A DNA stretch of 46,663 nucleotides from Mycobacterium sp. PS03-16 (GCF_004570325.1 NZ_SPQO01000036.1:1-46663), one strand, 5' to 3'. Positions 18,012 to 26,011 are shown, counted from the stretch's first letter. Program-made: numbers and translations. Notes: generated by a model from the sequence alone, not told the origin.

Positions 18012-18335
18012 TCAGTCCTCACCCTGCGGCGGCAGGTCCTTGATCGCCTGCGGATCGTTGTCGGTCTGGCCGACCTTGGAGGCGCCGCCCGGCGAGCCGA
18101 GCTCGGTGAAGAAGTCCGCATTGGACTGCGTGTAGCTGCTCCACTGATCGGGGACGTCATCCTCGTAGTAGATGGCCTCGACCGGGCAGACCGGTTCGCA
18201 GGCGCCGCAGTCGACGCACTCGTCGGGGTGGATGTACAGCATGCGTGCGCCCTCGTAGATGCAGTCGACGGGGCATTCTTCGATGCATGCCTTGTCCTTG
18301 ACGTCGACACAGGGTTCGGCAATGACGTACGTCAC
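18012..18335 (-). CDS. fdxC: Seven-iron ferredoxin
   Basis: 107 residues, matching FdxC (Rv1177). Cys9, Cys17 and Cys50 would hold the [3Fe-4S] cluster, and Cys21, Cys40, Cys43 and Cys46 the [4Fe-4S] cluster (CVDCGACEPVCP); Cys25 is the usual extra Cys. A soluble electron carrier. The GTG at 18335 has a strong AGGAG 7 nt upstream and gives TYVIAEPCVDVKDKAC. First gene of the fdxC-dapC pair. The C-terminal extension after the clusters is the usual actinobacterial one. Confidence 0.96.
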   Translation of the reverse strand: MTYVIAEPCVDVKDKACIEECPVDCIYEGARMLYIHPDECVDCGACEPVCPVEAIYYEDDVPDQWSSYTQSNADFFTELGSPGGASKVGQTDNDPQAIKDLPPQGED

Positions 18336-18562
18336 CGGTTCTCCTAGGTGTTCCTCGGTCTAACTGTCCAGTGGGCTGCCGGAGCGGGTCGGGCCGCCGA
18401 GACGGTGCCGCCGGTCGGATGCAGTATGCCCAGCCGATACCTGCACGATCGTCTCAGTGTGCCCTAACTTCGCGCGCCGCCCCGGTAAGGGTTGCGCGTG
18501 GTTACTGATACTAAACGTCGCACATACAGGTCGACCAGTCCGCACACCCCGCGTGTCAGCAC
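18336..18562. other. Upstream region of fdxC, no gene seen
   Basis: Between the YceI terminator and fdxC I see no reading frame with a gene-like composition. TAGTAT on the minus strand near 18512-18517 is a -10-like hexamer, but it would give a leader of about 170 nt and has only a weak -35, so the fdxC promoter is not identified. Confidence 0.4.
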
Positions 18563-18620
18563 AGACAGCAACGCCACGGCGGACCGGGGCACGATCGGTC
18601 GCCGTGGCGTTGCGCTGTCT
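18563..18620 (-). terminator. Long hairpin terminator after the YceI gene
   Basis: AGACAGC (18563-18569) and AACGCCACGGCG (18570-18581) pair with CGCCGTGGCGTT (18600-18611) and GCTGTCT (18614-18620): 19 bp with a 2-nt bulge, and ACCG/CGGT extends the stem into the loop. There is no T-run, which is common for mycobacterial hairpins. It begins 8 bp past the YceI stop. Confidence 0.7.
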
Positions 18621-18627
18621 GGCGGGA

Positions 18628-19176
18628 TCAGGCCTGGCGGAGCGCCTCGATCTCGAGGGAAATGGTGACCTTGTCGCCGACGACGGTGCCGCCGGTCTCG
18701 AGCGGCATGTCGAGGTCGATGCCGAAGTCTTTGCGGTTGAGCACCACCGACGCCTCGAAGCCGGCGACCTCACCGTGGCCCATGCCGGGATTGACGCCAT
18801 TGAACTCCAGGTCGAGCGTGATCGGCCTGGTGACGCCCTTGAGCGTGAACTCGCCGTCGAGGACGTACCGGTTGCCCTCGGTGCGTACGCCGGTCGAGGT
18901 GAAGGTGGCGGTCGGGTGGGTCGCGACGTCGAAGTAGTCGGCGGACGCCAGGTGGGCGTCGCGTTGCGCGTTGCGGGTGTTGAGCGAGGCGACCGAGATC
19001 TCGGCCGAGACCGACGCGGTGCCGTCCTCGGCGACGGTGATGGTGCCGGAGAAGTCGTCGAAGGTGCCGCGCACCTTGCTCACCATAAGGTGGCGGACGG
19101 AGAAGCCGATGGTCGAGTGCACCGGGTCGATCGCCCAGGTGCCGACGCTCAGCGCGGTGTCAGTTGCTGCGGTCAT
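18628..19176 (-). CDS. YceI-family protein
   Basis: 182 residues, lipocalin-like beta-barrel of the YceI family. Seen: the N-terminal WAIDPVHSTIGFSVRHLMVS, VRGTFDDFSGTI, the SADYFDVATHPTATFTS motif, and LKGVTRPITLDLEFNG followed by DFGIDLDMP. Family members bind polyisoprenoid or other hydrophobic ligands, but function is mostly unproven. There is no signal peptide here, so it is probably cytosolic, unlike the periplasmic E. coli protein. The ATG at 19176 has AGGAGAC 4 nt upstream. Followed by a strong hairpin; a CRP-like palindrome lies 92 bp upstream. Confidence 0.93.
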   Translation of the reverse strand: MTAATDTALSVGTWAIDPVHSTIGFSVRHLMVSKVRGTFDDFSGTITVAEDGTASVSAEISVASLNTRNAQRDAHLASADYFDVATHPTATFTSTGVRTEGNRYVLDGEFTLKGVTRPITLDLEFNGVNPGMGHGEVAGFEASVVLNRKDFGIDLDMPLETGGTVVGDKVTISLEIEALRQA

Positions 19177-19267
19177 GGAGGTCTCCTTCGGTCGGGTGCC
19201 GGCGTTTCCGACGCCTATCCATCAAAACGGACCGTGGTCCGAATGCATTCCCGGGTGCCTGTAACGA

Positions 19268-19285
19268 TCGTGATGGCGGTCACGA
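19268..19285. promoter_or_regulatory. CRP/Rv3676-like palindrome
   Basis: TCGTGA-N6-TCACGA is a perfect inverted repeat with the GTG-N8-CAC core of the mycobacterial CRP consensus (TGTGA-N6-TCACA); the outer bases differ. It lies between the divergent YceI (92 bp) and Excalibur (57 bp) genes. Binding is a prediction. Confidence 0.4.
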
Positions 19286-19342
19286 CAGATCACGGGCGGC
19301 AGCGGCCGTTCATCTCATCTCGAGCGTTCCGGGGGGGAACCA

Positions 19343-19930
19343 ATGAAGAAAACTCTTGTCGGATTCGTGTGCGCGGGCGTGGTCGCGCCGCTGTTCGCGG
19401 TGGCCAGCGCGCCGGTCGCCGGGGCCTACAGCAGTTGCGCCGATGCGCGGGCGGCGGGGGCCGCGCCGCTCTACGCCGGCCAGCCCGGCTACAGCCGCAA
19501 GCTCGACCGCGACGGCGACGGGGTGGCCTGCGAGACGGGCGGCGGCGGAGGCGGGCCGGTGTTCGTGCCGGCGGCCCCGGTCCCGGTGGCACCGGCGCAG
19601 CCGGCGCCGAGCAGCTCGCCGGCGCCTGTTCCCGCGTCCGGCGCGGCCGGGCCGAACGTCGTCGTCGACTGGACCGGCACCGACTGCATCGACATCACGG
19701 TGCCTGCGGCGGACTACCCGTCGCGAGTGGTCGTCAACCGGTGCGGTGGGCACGCGGAGTTCACGCAGGATCCCCCGGCCAAGCCGGAGTCGCTGATCGG
19801 CGCCGATCCCGCGATGGGGTCGGCCGCCACGGTGTCGTGCGAGATCCGCGAGGCCCGGCTGCTCGATTCCGGCGTGGCCGGCGACGGGCACGACGTCAAC
19901 TGCCTCACCACGGTGGGACAGCTGAGCTAA
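19343..19930 (+). CDS. Exported Excalibur-domain protein
   Basis: 195 residues. Signal peptide MKKTLVGFVCAGVVAPL followed by ASAPVAGA with a cut near residue 28. Then an Excalibur calcium-binding motif (YSSCADARAAG, then LDRDGDGVACE: a DxDxDG loop between two Cys). A Gly/Pro/Ala linker follows, then a second Cys-containing domain (TDCIDITVPAADYPSR, VVVNRCGGHAEF, ATVSCEIREARL, GHDVNCLTTV). The protein is likely secreted or wall-associated with disulfides and calcium; its role is unknown. The ATG at 19343 follows a G-run Shine-Dalgarno (GGGGGG). Convergent with fbiC across a 22-bp hairpin. Confidence 0.88.
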   Translation: MKKTLVGFVCAGVVAPLFAVASAPVAGAYSSCADARAAGAAPLYAGQPGYSRKLDRDGDGVACETGGGGGGPVFVPAAPVPVAPAQPAPSSSPAPVPASGAAGPNVVVDWTGTDCIDITVPAADYPSRVVVNRCGGHAEFTQDPPAKPESLIGADPAMGSAATVSCEIREARLLDSGVAGDGHDVNCLTTVGQLS

Positions 19931-19955
19931 CCGGGGCGCACGGCAGGGCATGCGT

Positions 19956-20011
19956 CGAACGTGCGTCCACTGCGAGAAACCGGGCGGGATCTCGCAGTGG
20001 GCGCACGTTCG
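19956..20011. terminator. 22-bp hairpin between the Excalibur gene and fbiC
   Basis: The arm 19956-19977 pairs with 19990-20011 over 22 bp with a single G-T wobble and a 12-nt loop. Arms begin CGAACGTGCG and end ACTGCGAGA. It lies midway between two convergent stops, so it can act in both directions. It is longer than terminators usually are and may be a dispersed repeat. Confidence 0.75.
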
Positions 20012-20035
20012 GCGCGGCCGCCGCCGGCCGCGGGG

Positions 20036-22615
20036 CTACGCCGCCAGCGGGGCGTAGGTGGTGGTGCGTTGGCGCGCCGGCCGGCCGATACCCTCGGCGA
20101 TCGCGACGAGCTCGGCCACCGTCTTGGCCGACCCGTTCTCCGACCCCGCCATCCGGGAGATCGTCTCCTCCATCAGCGTGCCGCCCAGGTCGTTGGCGCC
20201 GCCCTGCAGCATCACCTGCGTGCGCTCGACGCCGAGCTTCACCCAACTGGTCTGGATGTGAGAGATCCTGCCATGCAACATGATCCGGGCCAGCGCGTGC
20301 ACGGCCCGGTTGTCGCGGTGCGTCGGCCCCGGGCGCGCGCCGCCGGCGAGGTACAGCGGCGAGGACTGGTGGACGAACGGCAGCGGCACGAACTCGGTGA
20401 ACCCACCGGTGCGGTCCTGGATATCCCTCAGGACGCGCAGGTGCCCCACCCAGTGGCGCGGCTGGTCGACGTGGCCGTACATCATCGTCGAACTCGACCG
20501 CAGCCCCACCTCGTGCGCGGTGGTGACGACGTCGATCCACTCCGAAGTCGGCAGCTTGCCCTTGGTCAGGATCCAGCGCACCTCGTCGTCGAGGATCTCC
20601 GCGGCCGTGCCCGGAATGGTGTCCAGCCCGGCCTCGCGCAACGCAATCAGCCATTCCCGCACCGACAGCCCGCTCTTGGTGACGCCGTTGGCGATCTCCA
20701 TCGGCGAGAACGCGTGGACGTGCATCGACGGCACCCGGGCCTTGACCGCACGCACCAGGTCGGCGTACCCGGTGACCGGTAGTTCGGGGTCGATTCCGCC
20801 CTGCATGCACACTTCGGTCGCCCCCGCGACGTGCGCCTCCCAGGCCCGGTCGGCCACTTCCGAGGTGGACAGCGAGAAGGCGTCGGCGTCGCCCTTGCGC
20901 TGCGCGAACGCGCAGAACCGGCAGCCGGTGTAGCAGATGTTGGTGAAGTTGATGTTGCGGTTGACGACGAACGTCACGTCGTCACCGACCGTATCGCGCC
21001 GCAGCGAATCGGCAAGCGCAGCAACGGCATCGAGCGCCGGACCGTCAGCGGTGGCCAGCGCCAGATACGCGTCGTCGGACAATCCGGCGGGATCGCGTTC
21101 GGCCGCCCGCAGGGCCGCCAACACGTCGGTGTCGATGCGCTCCGGCGCCCGCGCGGCCAACTCCTCGACCTTCTCGCGGATCGACTCCCAGTCGCCGAAT
21201 GCGCTGCCCAGGTCACTGCGGGTGACGGTCAGCCTGCCTTCGCTGTCGATCGCCTCGTGCAGGTCGATCCGTCCCAGTGACTGCGTTGCCTCGTCGGGCT
21301 CCTGCCACGGTCGTCCGACCGGATTGACGTCGAGCGCCAGGCCTGTCTGCGGATCGGCCAGCGCGTCGACGTGACCCCGCACGCGCGGATCGATCCACGC
21401 CGCGCCGCCCTGCACGTACTCTGGCTGGGCCGTCAGGCGCTGCACCAGGTCGAAACCCGCCTCGGCGGTGACGGCGGCCAGATCGTCGAGTGCCGGCCAG
21501 GGCCGCTCCGGGTTGACGTGGTCGGGCGTCAGCGGCGACACCCCGCCCCAGTCGTCCACACCGGCGCCGATCAGCGCCAGGCACTCCTCGCGCGACACCA
21601 GATTCGGCGGCGCCTGGATGCGCATCTTCGGTCCGAGGACCAGGCGGGTGACCGCGATGGTGGCGAGGAAGTCCTCGATCCCCGCGTCGGGCGACGAGGC
21701 CATCGCGGTGTGCCCCTTGGCACGGAAGTTCTGGACGATCACCTCTTGGACGTGACCGAACTCCTTGTGCGACTTGCGGATCGCGTGCATGGTGTCGGCC
21801 CGCTCGGCGAGGTTCTCCCCGATGCCGACGAGCAGTCCGGTGGTGAACGGGACGGACAGCCGCCCGGCGTCGTCGAGCGTGCGCAACCGCACCGCCGGAT
21901 CCTTGTCCGGGCTGCCGTAGTGGGCCAGGCCCCGCGTCTCGAACAGGCGGCGCGAGGTGGTCTCGAGCATCATGCCCATCGACGGCGCAACGGGTTTGAG
22001 CCGCGACAGCTCCGACCAGCTCATCACGCCGGGGTTGAGGTGGGGCAGCAGACCGGTCTCCTCGAGCACCCGGATGGCCATCGCCCGGACGTAGTCGAGG
22101 GTGGAGTCGTAGCCGCGTTCGTCGAGCCACTGCCGGGCTTCGTCCCAGCGCGCCTCGGGGCGGTCACCGAGGGTGAACAACGCCTCTTTGCAACCGAGTT
22201 CGGCGCCGCGGCGGGCGACGTCGAGGATCTCGTCGGGCTCCATGTACATCCCGGCGCCGTCGGCGCGCAGCCGCCCGGGCACGGTGACGAAGGTGCAGTA
22301 GTGACAGGTGTCCCGGCACAGATGCGTGACGGGAACGAAGACCTTGCGTGAGTAGGTGACCGGCAGCCGACCGGTCGCACCTCGTCGGCCCGCAGACGTC
22401 AGCCCGGCGTCCCGCACACGCGCGGCGCTGGCGCACAGGTCCGCCAGATCGTCGCCGCGCGCGGTCATCGCGATCGCGGCTTCTTCCACGTTGAGCGCGA
22501 CCCCGTCCCTGGCCCGTCGCAGTACGCGTCGCAGCGCCGCGGGGCTCGCAGAGGTGGACTTCGGGGGGACCACCGGGTGGGGCAGGTCAGCGCCGTTCTG
22601 GGGGTTCAGAGCCAC
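20036..22615 (-). CDS. fbiC: FO synthase, fused CofG/CofH (FbiC)
   Basis: 859 residues (M. tuberculosis 856). Makes the deazaflavin FO, the chromophore of coenzyme F420, from tyrosine and the 5-amino-6-ribitylaminouracil intermediate. Two radical-SAM modules: the N-terminal (CofG-like) cluster CRDTCHYC with Cys100, Cys104 and Cys107, and the C-terminal (CofH-like) CYTGCRFCAF near residues 561-568. VMSWSELSRLKPVAPSMGMM and CMQGGIDPELPVTGY are conserved cores. The GTG at 22615 (ALNPQNGADLP) gives the family length, with GGGAG touching it; a GTG at 22660 is an alternative adding 15 codons. A 13-codon ORF overlaps the start. Function is certain; the start is less so. Confidence 0.96.
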   Translation of the reverse strand: MALNPQNGADLPHPVVPPKSTSASPAALRRVLRRARDGVALNVEEAAIAMTARGDDLADLCASAARVRDAGLTSAGRRGATGRLPVTYSRKVFVPVTHLCRDTCHYCTFVTVPGRLRADGAGMYMEPDEILDVARRGAELGCKEALFTLGDRPEARWDEARQWLDERGYDSTLDYVRAMAIRVLEETGLLPHLNPGVMSWSELSRLKPVAPSMGMMLETTSRRLFETRGLAHYGSPDKDPAVRLRTLDDAGRLSVPFTTGLLVGIGENLAERADTMHAIRKSHKEFGHVQEVIVQNFRAKGHTAMASSPDAGIEDFLATIAVTRLVLGPKMRIQAPPNLVSREECLALIGAGVDDWGGVSPLTPDHVNPERPWPALDDLAAVTAEAGFDLVQRLTAQPEYVQGGAAWIDPRVRGHVDALADPQTGLALDVNPVGRPWQEPDEATQSLGRIDLHEAIDSEGRLTVTRSDLGSAFGDWESIREKVEELAARAPERIDTDVLAALRAAERDPAGLSDDAYLALATADGPALDAVAALADSLRRDTVGDDVTFVVNRNINFTNICYTGCRFCAFAQRKGDADAFSLSTSEVADRAWEAHVAGATEVCMQGGIDPELPVTGYADLVRAVKARVPSMHVHAFSPMEIANGVTKSGLSVREWLIALREAGLDTIPGTAAEILDDEVRWILTKGKLPTSEWIDVVTTAHEVGLRSSSTMMYGHVDQPRHWVGHLRVLRDIQDRTGGFTEFVPLPFVHQSSPLYLAGGARPGPTHRDNRAVHALARIMLHGRISHIQTSWVKLGVERTQVMLQGGANDLGGTLMEETISRMAGSENGSAKTVAELVAIAEGIGRPARQRTTTYAPLAA

Positions 22616-22647
22616 TCCCGTGTAACGACGGCCTCGACGACATTCAT
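22606..22647 (-). CDS. Possible 13-residue leader ORF overlapping the fbiC start
   Basis: Minus-strand ATG at 22647 encodes MNVVEAVVTREWL and stops at 22606-22608, overlapping the fbiC GTG (22613-22615) in another frame. Ribosomes finishing it would stop a few bases past the fbiC start, allowing reinitiation. No Shine-Dalgarno is seen for it. Speculative. Confidence 0.25.
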   Translation of the reverse strand: MNVVEAVVTREWL

Positions 22648-22762
22648 CCGCGGGTCTCACATCCTGGAATCACTGCGTCCGGCATACCGGCCACAGTAGT
22701 CCCGCCCGCCCGCCGGGGTGTGGCCCCGTCGCGAAAGCCGGGCAACCGGCCCGCGCCCACGG

Positions 22763-22768
22763 TAGGTT
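22763..22768 (+). promoter_or_regulatory. -10 of the exported paralog at 22808
   Basis: TAGGTT lies 39 nt before the ATG at 22808. The same spacing (36-40 nt) is found for the four related genes downstream, and GGTAGGTT is identical to the -10 region of the gene at 37721. No CTCAGG-type box precedes it. Confidence 0.5.
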
Positions 22769-22807
22769 GCTTCCGCGTCCGCGGACGCCGACGACCAAGG
22801 AGCCGCC

Positions 22808-23803
22808 ATGCCCGCCGCTGCCCGTTCTCTCCTCGCCGCCGGTGTGGCCGCTGTCGGCGCCGCCGCCATCGTCGCCGCACCGGCGGTCACGCCGCTCCCC
22901 GAACCCTCCCTGACCAGCGAGATCCGGATGACCGCGGCGCACACCATCACCCCTGCGTTCCGCGACATCGTCGCAGAGGTGGCCCTGCGCGCGCTGCCCG
23001 CGCCGCCGTCGCCTCCCCCGGCCTCGGGGCCCAGCACCCAGAACGCGTTGAGCAACGCGATCATCCAGGCCTGGGACTTCGCGGTGCCGTGGATCGACTA
23101 CGGCGTCGAACTGGCGGACTACGTGCTGGGCTTCATCCCGTTCGGCTACGCGATCTCCGATCAGATCACCATCTTCTACGACAGCCTCTTCCCGATCGCC
23201 GACACGTTCGTCAGGGACCTGGTGGCCCCGGTGGTCGACCAGCCGCTCAACCTCGCGGTGTGGGTCGAGGGGATCAGCGACCTCGTGGTGACCACGGTCG
23301 AGTCGGTGATCAACCTGGGCATCAACGAGTTCAACTACTTCTTCGGCTGGTTGATCCCGCCGTTGCCACCGATCGGGCTGCAGACGGCGGCCCTCGTGTC
23401 CGAGGACCCGGTGGAAGAGGTCGACGAGGTGAGCGCACCGCTGATGATCGAGGGGGACGCCGCGATCTCGGTCGAGACGGTCGCCGACGAGGAATTCCAG
23501 GTCGCGCAGGACGCGACGCTCGAGACCGGCGAGGGCGAGATCCCGGTCGTCGTCGAAGCCGCCGACGACGACACGGTGGTCACCGAGCCCGGTGACGAGC
23601 CGCTGACCGAAGAGCCGGAGAATGCGCCCGTCGTCGACGAGGAGCCGCTCACCGACGAGGAGCCGCCCGTCGACGACCAGCCGGTCACCACCGGCGGCGA
23701 CGAACCGTCCGACGGCGCGCAGGAGAACGCCGAGTCCGAGGCCGCGCCGGCCGACGGCAGCGACAACGCAGTAGAAGGTGGCGCCGAGCCCGGCACCGAG
23801 TGA
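22808..23803 (+). CDS. Exported paralog 1 of the acidic-tail family
   Basis: 331 residues. N-terminal hydrophobic segment ARSLLAAGVAAVGAAAIVAAP (near residues 5-25), then PLPEPSLTSEIRMTA, the start shared by four other proteins in this window. The middle (to about residue 195) is helical and amphipathic (AWDFAVPWIDYGVELADYVL, TFVRDLVAPVVDQPLNLAVW). The last ~130 residues are acidic low complexity (EEPENAPVVDEEPLTDEEPP). The N-terminus may be a signal peptide or anchor; cleavage is uncertain. GGAG lies upstream of the ATG. Adjacent and divergent to fbiC, convergent with the small membrane gene at 23804. No known function or domain. Confidence 0.82.
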   Translation: MPAAARSLLAAGVAAVGAAAIVAAPAVTPLPEPSLTSEIRMTAAHTITPAFRDIVAEVALRALPAPPSPPPASGPSTQNALSNAIIQAWDFAVPWIDYGVELADYVLGFIPFGYAISDQITIFYDSLFPIADTFVRDLVAPVVDQPLNLAVWVEGISDLVVTTVESVINLGINEFNYFFGWLIPPLPPIGLQTAALVSEDPVEEVDEVSAPLMIEGDAAISVETVADEEFQVAQDATLETGEGEIPVVVEAADDDTVVTEPGDEPLTEEPENAPVVDEEPLTDEEPPVDDQPVTTGGDEPSDGAQENAESEAAPADGSDNAVEGGAEPGTE

Positions 23804-24244
23804 TCAGCGGGCCGACCGGCGGAAGAGCAGCCACGCCGCCGGCCCCACTCCGACGGCGACGAAGATCAGCACGCCGAAGGCCATCACGCCGTGACCGCCG
23901 AACACCATGTCCCCGCCCGGTCCGCCGACCAGCAGGACCGCCACGGTGGCCAGCCACGTCCACAGCGGCAGCGCGGCGATCCGGCCGGATTCGGTGTGCT
24001 GCATCGCCGCCCACACGAGCGCGGCGTTGACCGCCCCGACGATCACCGCGCTGATCGGAAACGGCATCACGCCGAGGCGCAACGGCAGGAGCAGCGCGCC
24101 GGCGAACGCGGAGAGGACGCCGTCCAACGCGAGCAGCGCCAGGATCAGCGCACTGGCGGAAGAGGGTCCGGCGGGCGCGCCGCGAGCCGGCGCCGTCAGG
24201 TCGGGATGCTGTCGAGCAGCCCGACGAGCGACCCCACCACCCAC
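23804..24244 (-). CDS. Small four-helix membrane protein (Rv1171-like)
   Basis: 146 residues at most. Four hydrophobic segments: LILALLALDGVLSAFAGALL, ISAVIVGAVNAALVWAAM, WTWLATVAVLLVGGPGG and AFGVLIFVAVGVGPAAWLLF. The start is unclear: the only upstream in-frame start is the GTG at 24244, which overlaps the preceding 35-codon ORF by 49 bp, and the first ~28 residues are Arg/Pro-rich and unlikely to be structured. It follows mshB as in M. tuberculosis (Rv1170-Rv1171, from memory). Probably in the mshB operon. Function unknown. The 3' end abuts the convergent gene ending at 23803. Confidence 0.75.
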   Translation of the reverse strand: MGGGVARRAARQHPDLTAPARGAPAGPSSASALILALLALDGVLSAFAGALLLPLRLGVMPFPISAVIVGAVNAALVWAAMQHTESGRIAALPLWTWLATVAVLLVGGPGGDMVFGGHGVMAFGVLIFVAVGVGPAAWLLFRRSAR

Positions 24245-24303
24245 TGGTAGTTGTCCAGCCGGTCCTGCCAGTGCTGCAGGTTCGGGTCGAGATCGGGATC
24301 CAT
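24196..24303 (-). CDS. 35-residue protein between mshB and the membrane gene
   Basis: ATG at 24303 with AAGGGG 5 nt upstream, encoding a peptide that begins MDPDLDPNLQHWQDRLDNYQ and ends LVGLLDSIPT. Composition (Trp, Tyr, Asn, Gln; amphipathic helix) looks like a real protein rather than GC-rich noise. It starts 53 bp after the mshB stop and overlaps the start of the membrane gene. Too short for most gene finders. Function unknown; perhaps a partner or coupling ORF of the membrane protein. Confidence 0.6.
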   Translation of the reverse strand: MDPDLDPNLQHWQDRLDNYQWVVGSLVGLLDSIPT

Positions 24304-24356
24304 GGATGCCCCTTCGAGGTCGCCGGATGGCGTGAGCTTACCGCGCGTCTTCTTCG

Positions 24357-25214
24357 CTAGGCCAGGGTCAGTCCAGCGAGCAGGTCCGTCTCCCAGCCGC
24401 GGCTGTCGCGCTCGCCGGCGGCACCGGCCACCAGCACGAAATGCTCCTCGGCTAAAACCGGCATGGCGATGTCGTTGGACAGCGCGAACGACTGTCCGTT
24501 CGGCGCGACCGACACCTGCGTGGCGTGCGCACGCAGCGCCGCGAGCTTCGCCTCCAGCGCCGCACCCGCGTCGACCACCGCGGTGATCGCGTCGTCGGCG
24601 TAGCCGAAGGGAACCTCGTCGATGGTGATGCGGGTCCACGCGCGCGGGACGTCGCGCATGGCCGTGAGGCCGTCCCGCATGGCGCTGGTCGCCTGCACGG
24701 TCCAGTAGAACTTGGGCACCCGCCAGTGTGCGGCATCGACGGCCGCGGTGGTGACGCGATGGGCCTGGATGTGATCCGGATGGCCGTATCCGCCGTTGGG
24801 GTCGTAGGTGACGACGACGTGCGGCCGGAAGTCGTCGATGGTCCGCACGAGCGTGCCGGTGGCCTCGGCCATGTCGGCGTCGACGAACCTCTGGTGCCGG
24901 CGCGGCGGCGTACCGGCCATCCCCGAGTCGCGCCAATGGCCCGGGCCGCCGAGGAACCGCGGCCGGCCGACACCGAGTGCGGCGAGTGCGGCGGTCAACT
25001 CGGAGATGCGGTACCCGCCCAGTTGATCGGCGTGATCGACGGCGAGTTGGGCGTAGCGCTCACCGATCACCTCGCCCTCCTCCCCGAGGGTGCAGGTGAC
25101 GACGCGGACGTCGGCTCCCTGGGCGGCGTAGCGCGCGATCGTGCCGCCGGTGGTGAGCGTCTCGTCATCCGGGTGGGCGTGGACGAACAGCAGACGGGGC
25201 GTTTCGGGTGACAT
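24357..25214 (-). CDS. mshB: GlcNAc-Ins deacetylase of mycothiol synthesis
   Basis: 285 residues, LmbE/PIG-L family zinc hydrolase. Deacetylates 1-D-myo-inosityl-2-acetamido-2-deoxyglucopyranoside, the second enzyme-specific step of mycothiol. Seen: LLFVHAHPDDETLTTGGT with zinc ligand His14 and catalytic Asp16/Asp17, GGYGHPDHIQAH with the third zinc ligand, and LGEEGEVIGERYAQL. The ATG at 25214 (MSPETPRLLF) is preceded by TAGCGT 8 nt upstream (leaderless); the longer frame is not supported. First gene of a likely operon mshB, 35-codon ORF, Rv1171-like gene. An IdeR-like motif lies ~100 bp upstream. Confidence 0.95.
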   Translation of the reverse strand: MSPETPRLLFVHAHPDDETLTTGGTIARYAAQGADVRVVTCTLGEEGEVIGERYAQLAVDHADQLGGYRISELTAALAALGVGRPRFLGGPGHWRDSGMAGTPPRRHQRFVDADMAEATGTLVRTIDDFRPHVVVTYDPNGGYGHPDHIQAHRVTTAAVDAAHWRVPKFYWTVQATSAMRDGLTAMRDVPRAWTRITIDEVPFGYADDAITAVVDAGAALEAKLAALRAHATQVSVAPNGQSFALSNDIAMPVLAEEHFVLVAGAAGERDSRGWETDLLAGLTLA

Positions 25215-25222
25215 CGCGCGTG

Positions 25223-25228
25223 ACGCTA
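25223..25228 (-). promoter_or_regulatory. Leaderless -10 of mshB
   Basis: TAGCGT on the minus strand ends 8 nt before the ATG at 25214, which supports MSPETP as the true start. Confidence 0.5.
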
Positions 25229-25310
25229 CGCGCCCACGCCGAAGCACCCCGTACGACTCGGACCGGCAAACTTTTGTCGGCCGAGAGCCCGGACGCCCGA
25301 GAGGCCCGCC

Positions 25311-25329
25311 TTAGCAAATTCTTACCTTG
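25311..25329. promoter_or_regulatory. IdeR-like iron box (weak)
   Basis: TTAGCAAATTCTTACCTTG matches 14 of 19 positions of the IdeR consensus TWAGGTWAGSCTWACCTWA as I remember it; the right half is nearly perfect, the left half poor. About 100 bp upstream of mshB. Too degenerate for confidence. Confidence 0.25.
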
Positions 25330-26005
25330 GTCAGAATCGGCCGCTGGTGCGCCCGCCTATCTCTCAAGGATCGTCGGGCGACGCCCCGCGACCGCGTTCT
25401 CACTTCTCATGATCGTATGGTTGCTGAAGCGGATCATAAGGCACCGCGGGCCGAGAAGTTGTCATATTCGTCAATAAGGCAATTCAGCGTTGCCTGAACG
25501 CCATGAGCGCGTGACTCGGCAACAAATGCAAGCGCCGACCCACCACCAGGCCGCTCGATCGCGTGCCCGCGCGCAGGCGTGCGACCTGCAGATTCCTTTC
25601 GTTTGGCGAGCCAGCTGTTCGCAAGCAACGAGTCAGAGTGCCCGGTGGCGCACCTCTGGCACCGTCCGCAACACGCGTCCGGTGGTTGCTCAACGGAAAT
25701 CTCGCCGACCTGCCCCAGCGTTTGACGTGTGCGTCAGTTACGAGAAGAAGATCGCCACCGAGCGGAACCGGTTCTTTGCCTCAGGCAACAACTGCAATAC
25801 GGAATGTGCTGGCCTAAGGCACATACGGGCCACTCGTGCCGCCGTGGGGCAGGAGTCCGAGTTCGCCAAGATCAGTGTTCGACGACATATCACGGCCACG
25901 GCGGTTAATTTCCTTTGCTAACGACGGCACTTTCGTCTGCAAAGAGGTCCACAGGGACCCCAAAATGACCTGAGAAAAAAATGAGTACGAAACCAAATCG
26001 TGATC

Positions 26006-26011
26006 TAGATT
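26006..26011 (+). promoter_or_regulatory. -10 of exported paralog 2
   Basis: TAGATT lies 39 nt before the ATG at 26051, the same distance as in the other family members. TGAGC-N3-GCTCA (26011-26023) lies at the expected transcript start. No CTCAGG double box precedes it. Confidence 0.45.

Noticed and set aside
25490..25921. 143-codon frame in the mshB/paralog 2 gap
   Set aside because: No Shine-Dalgarno or leaderless -10, scattered Cys/His/Arg with no domain, and lower third-position GC than real genes in the window.
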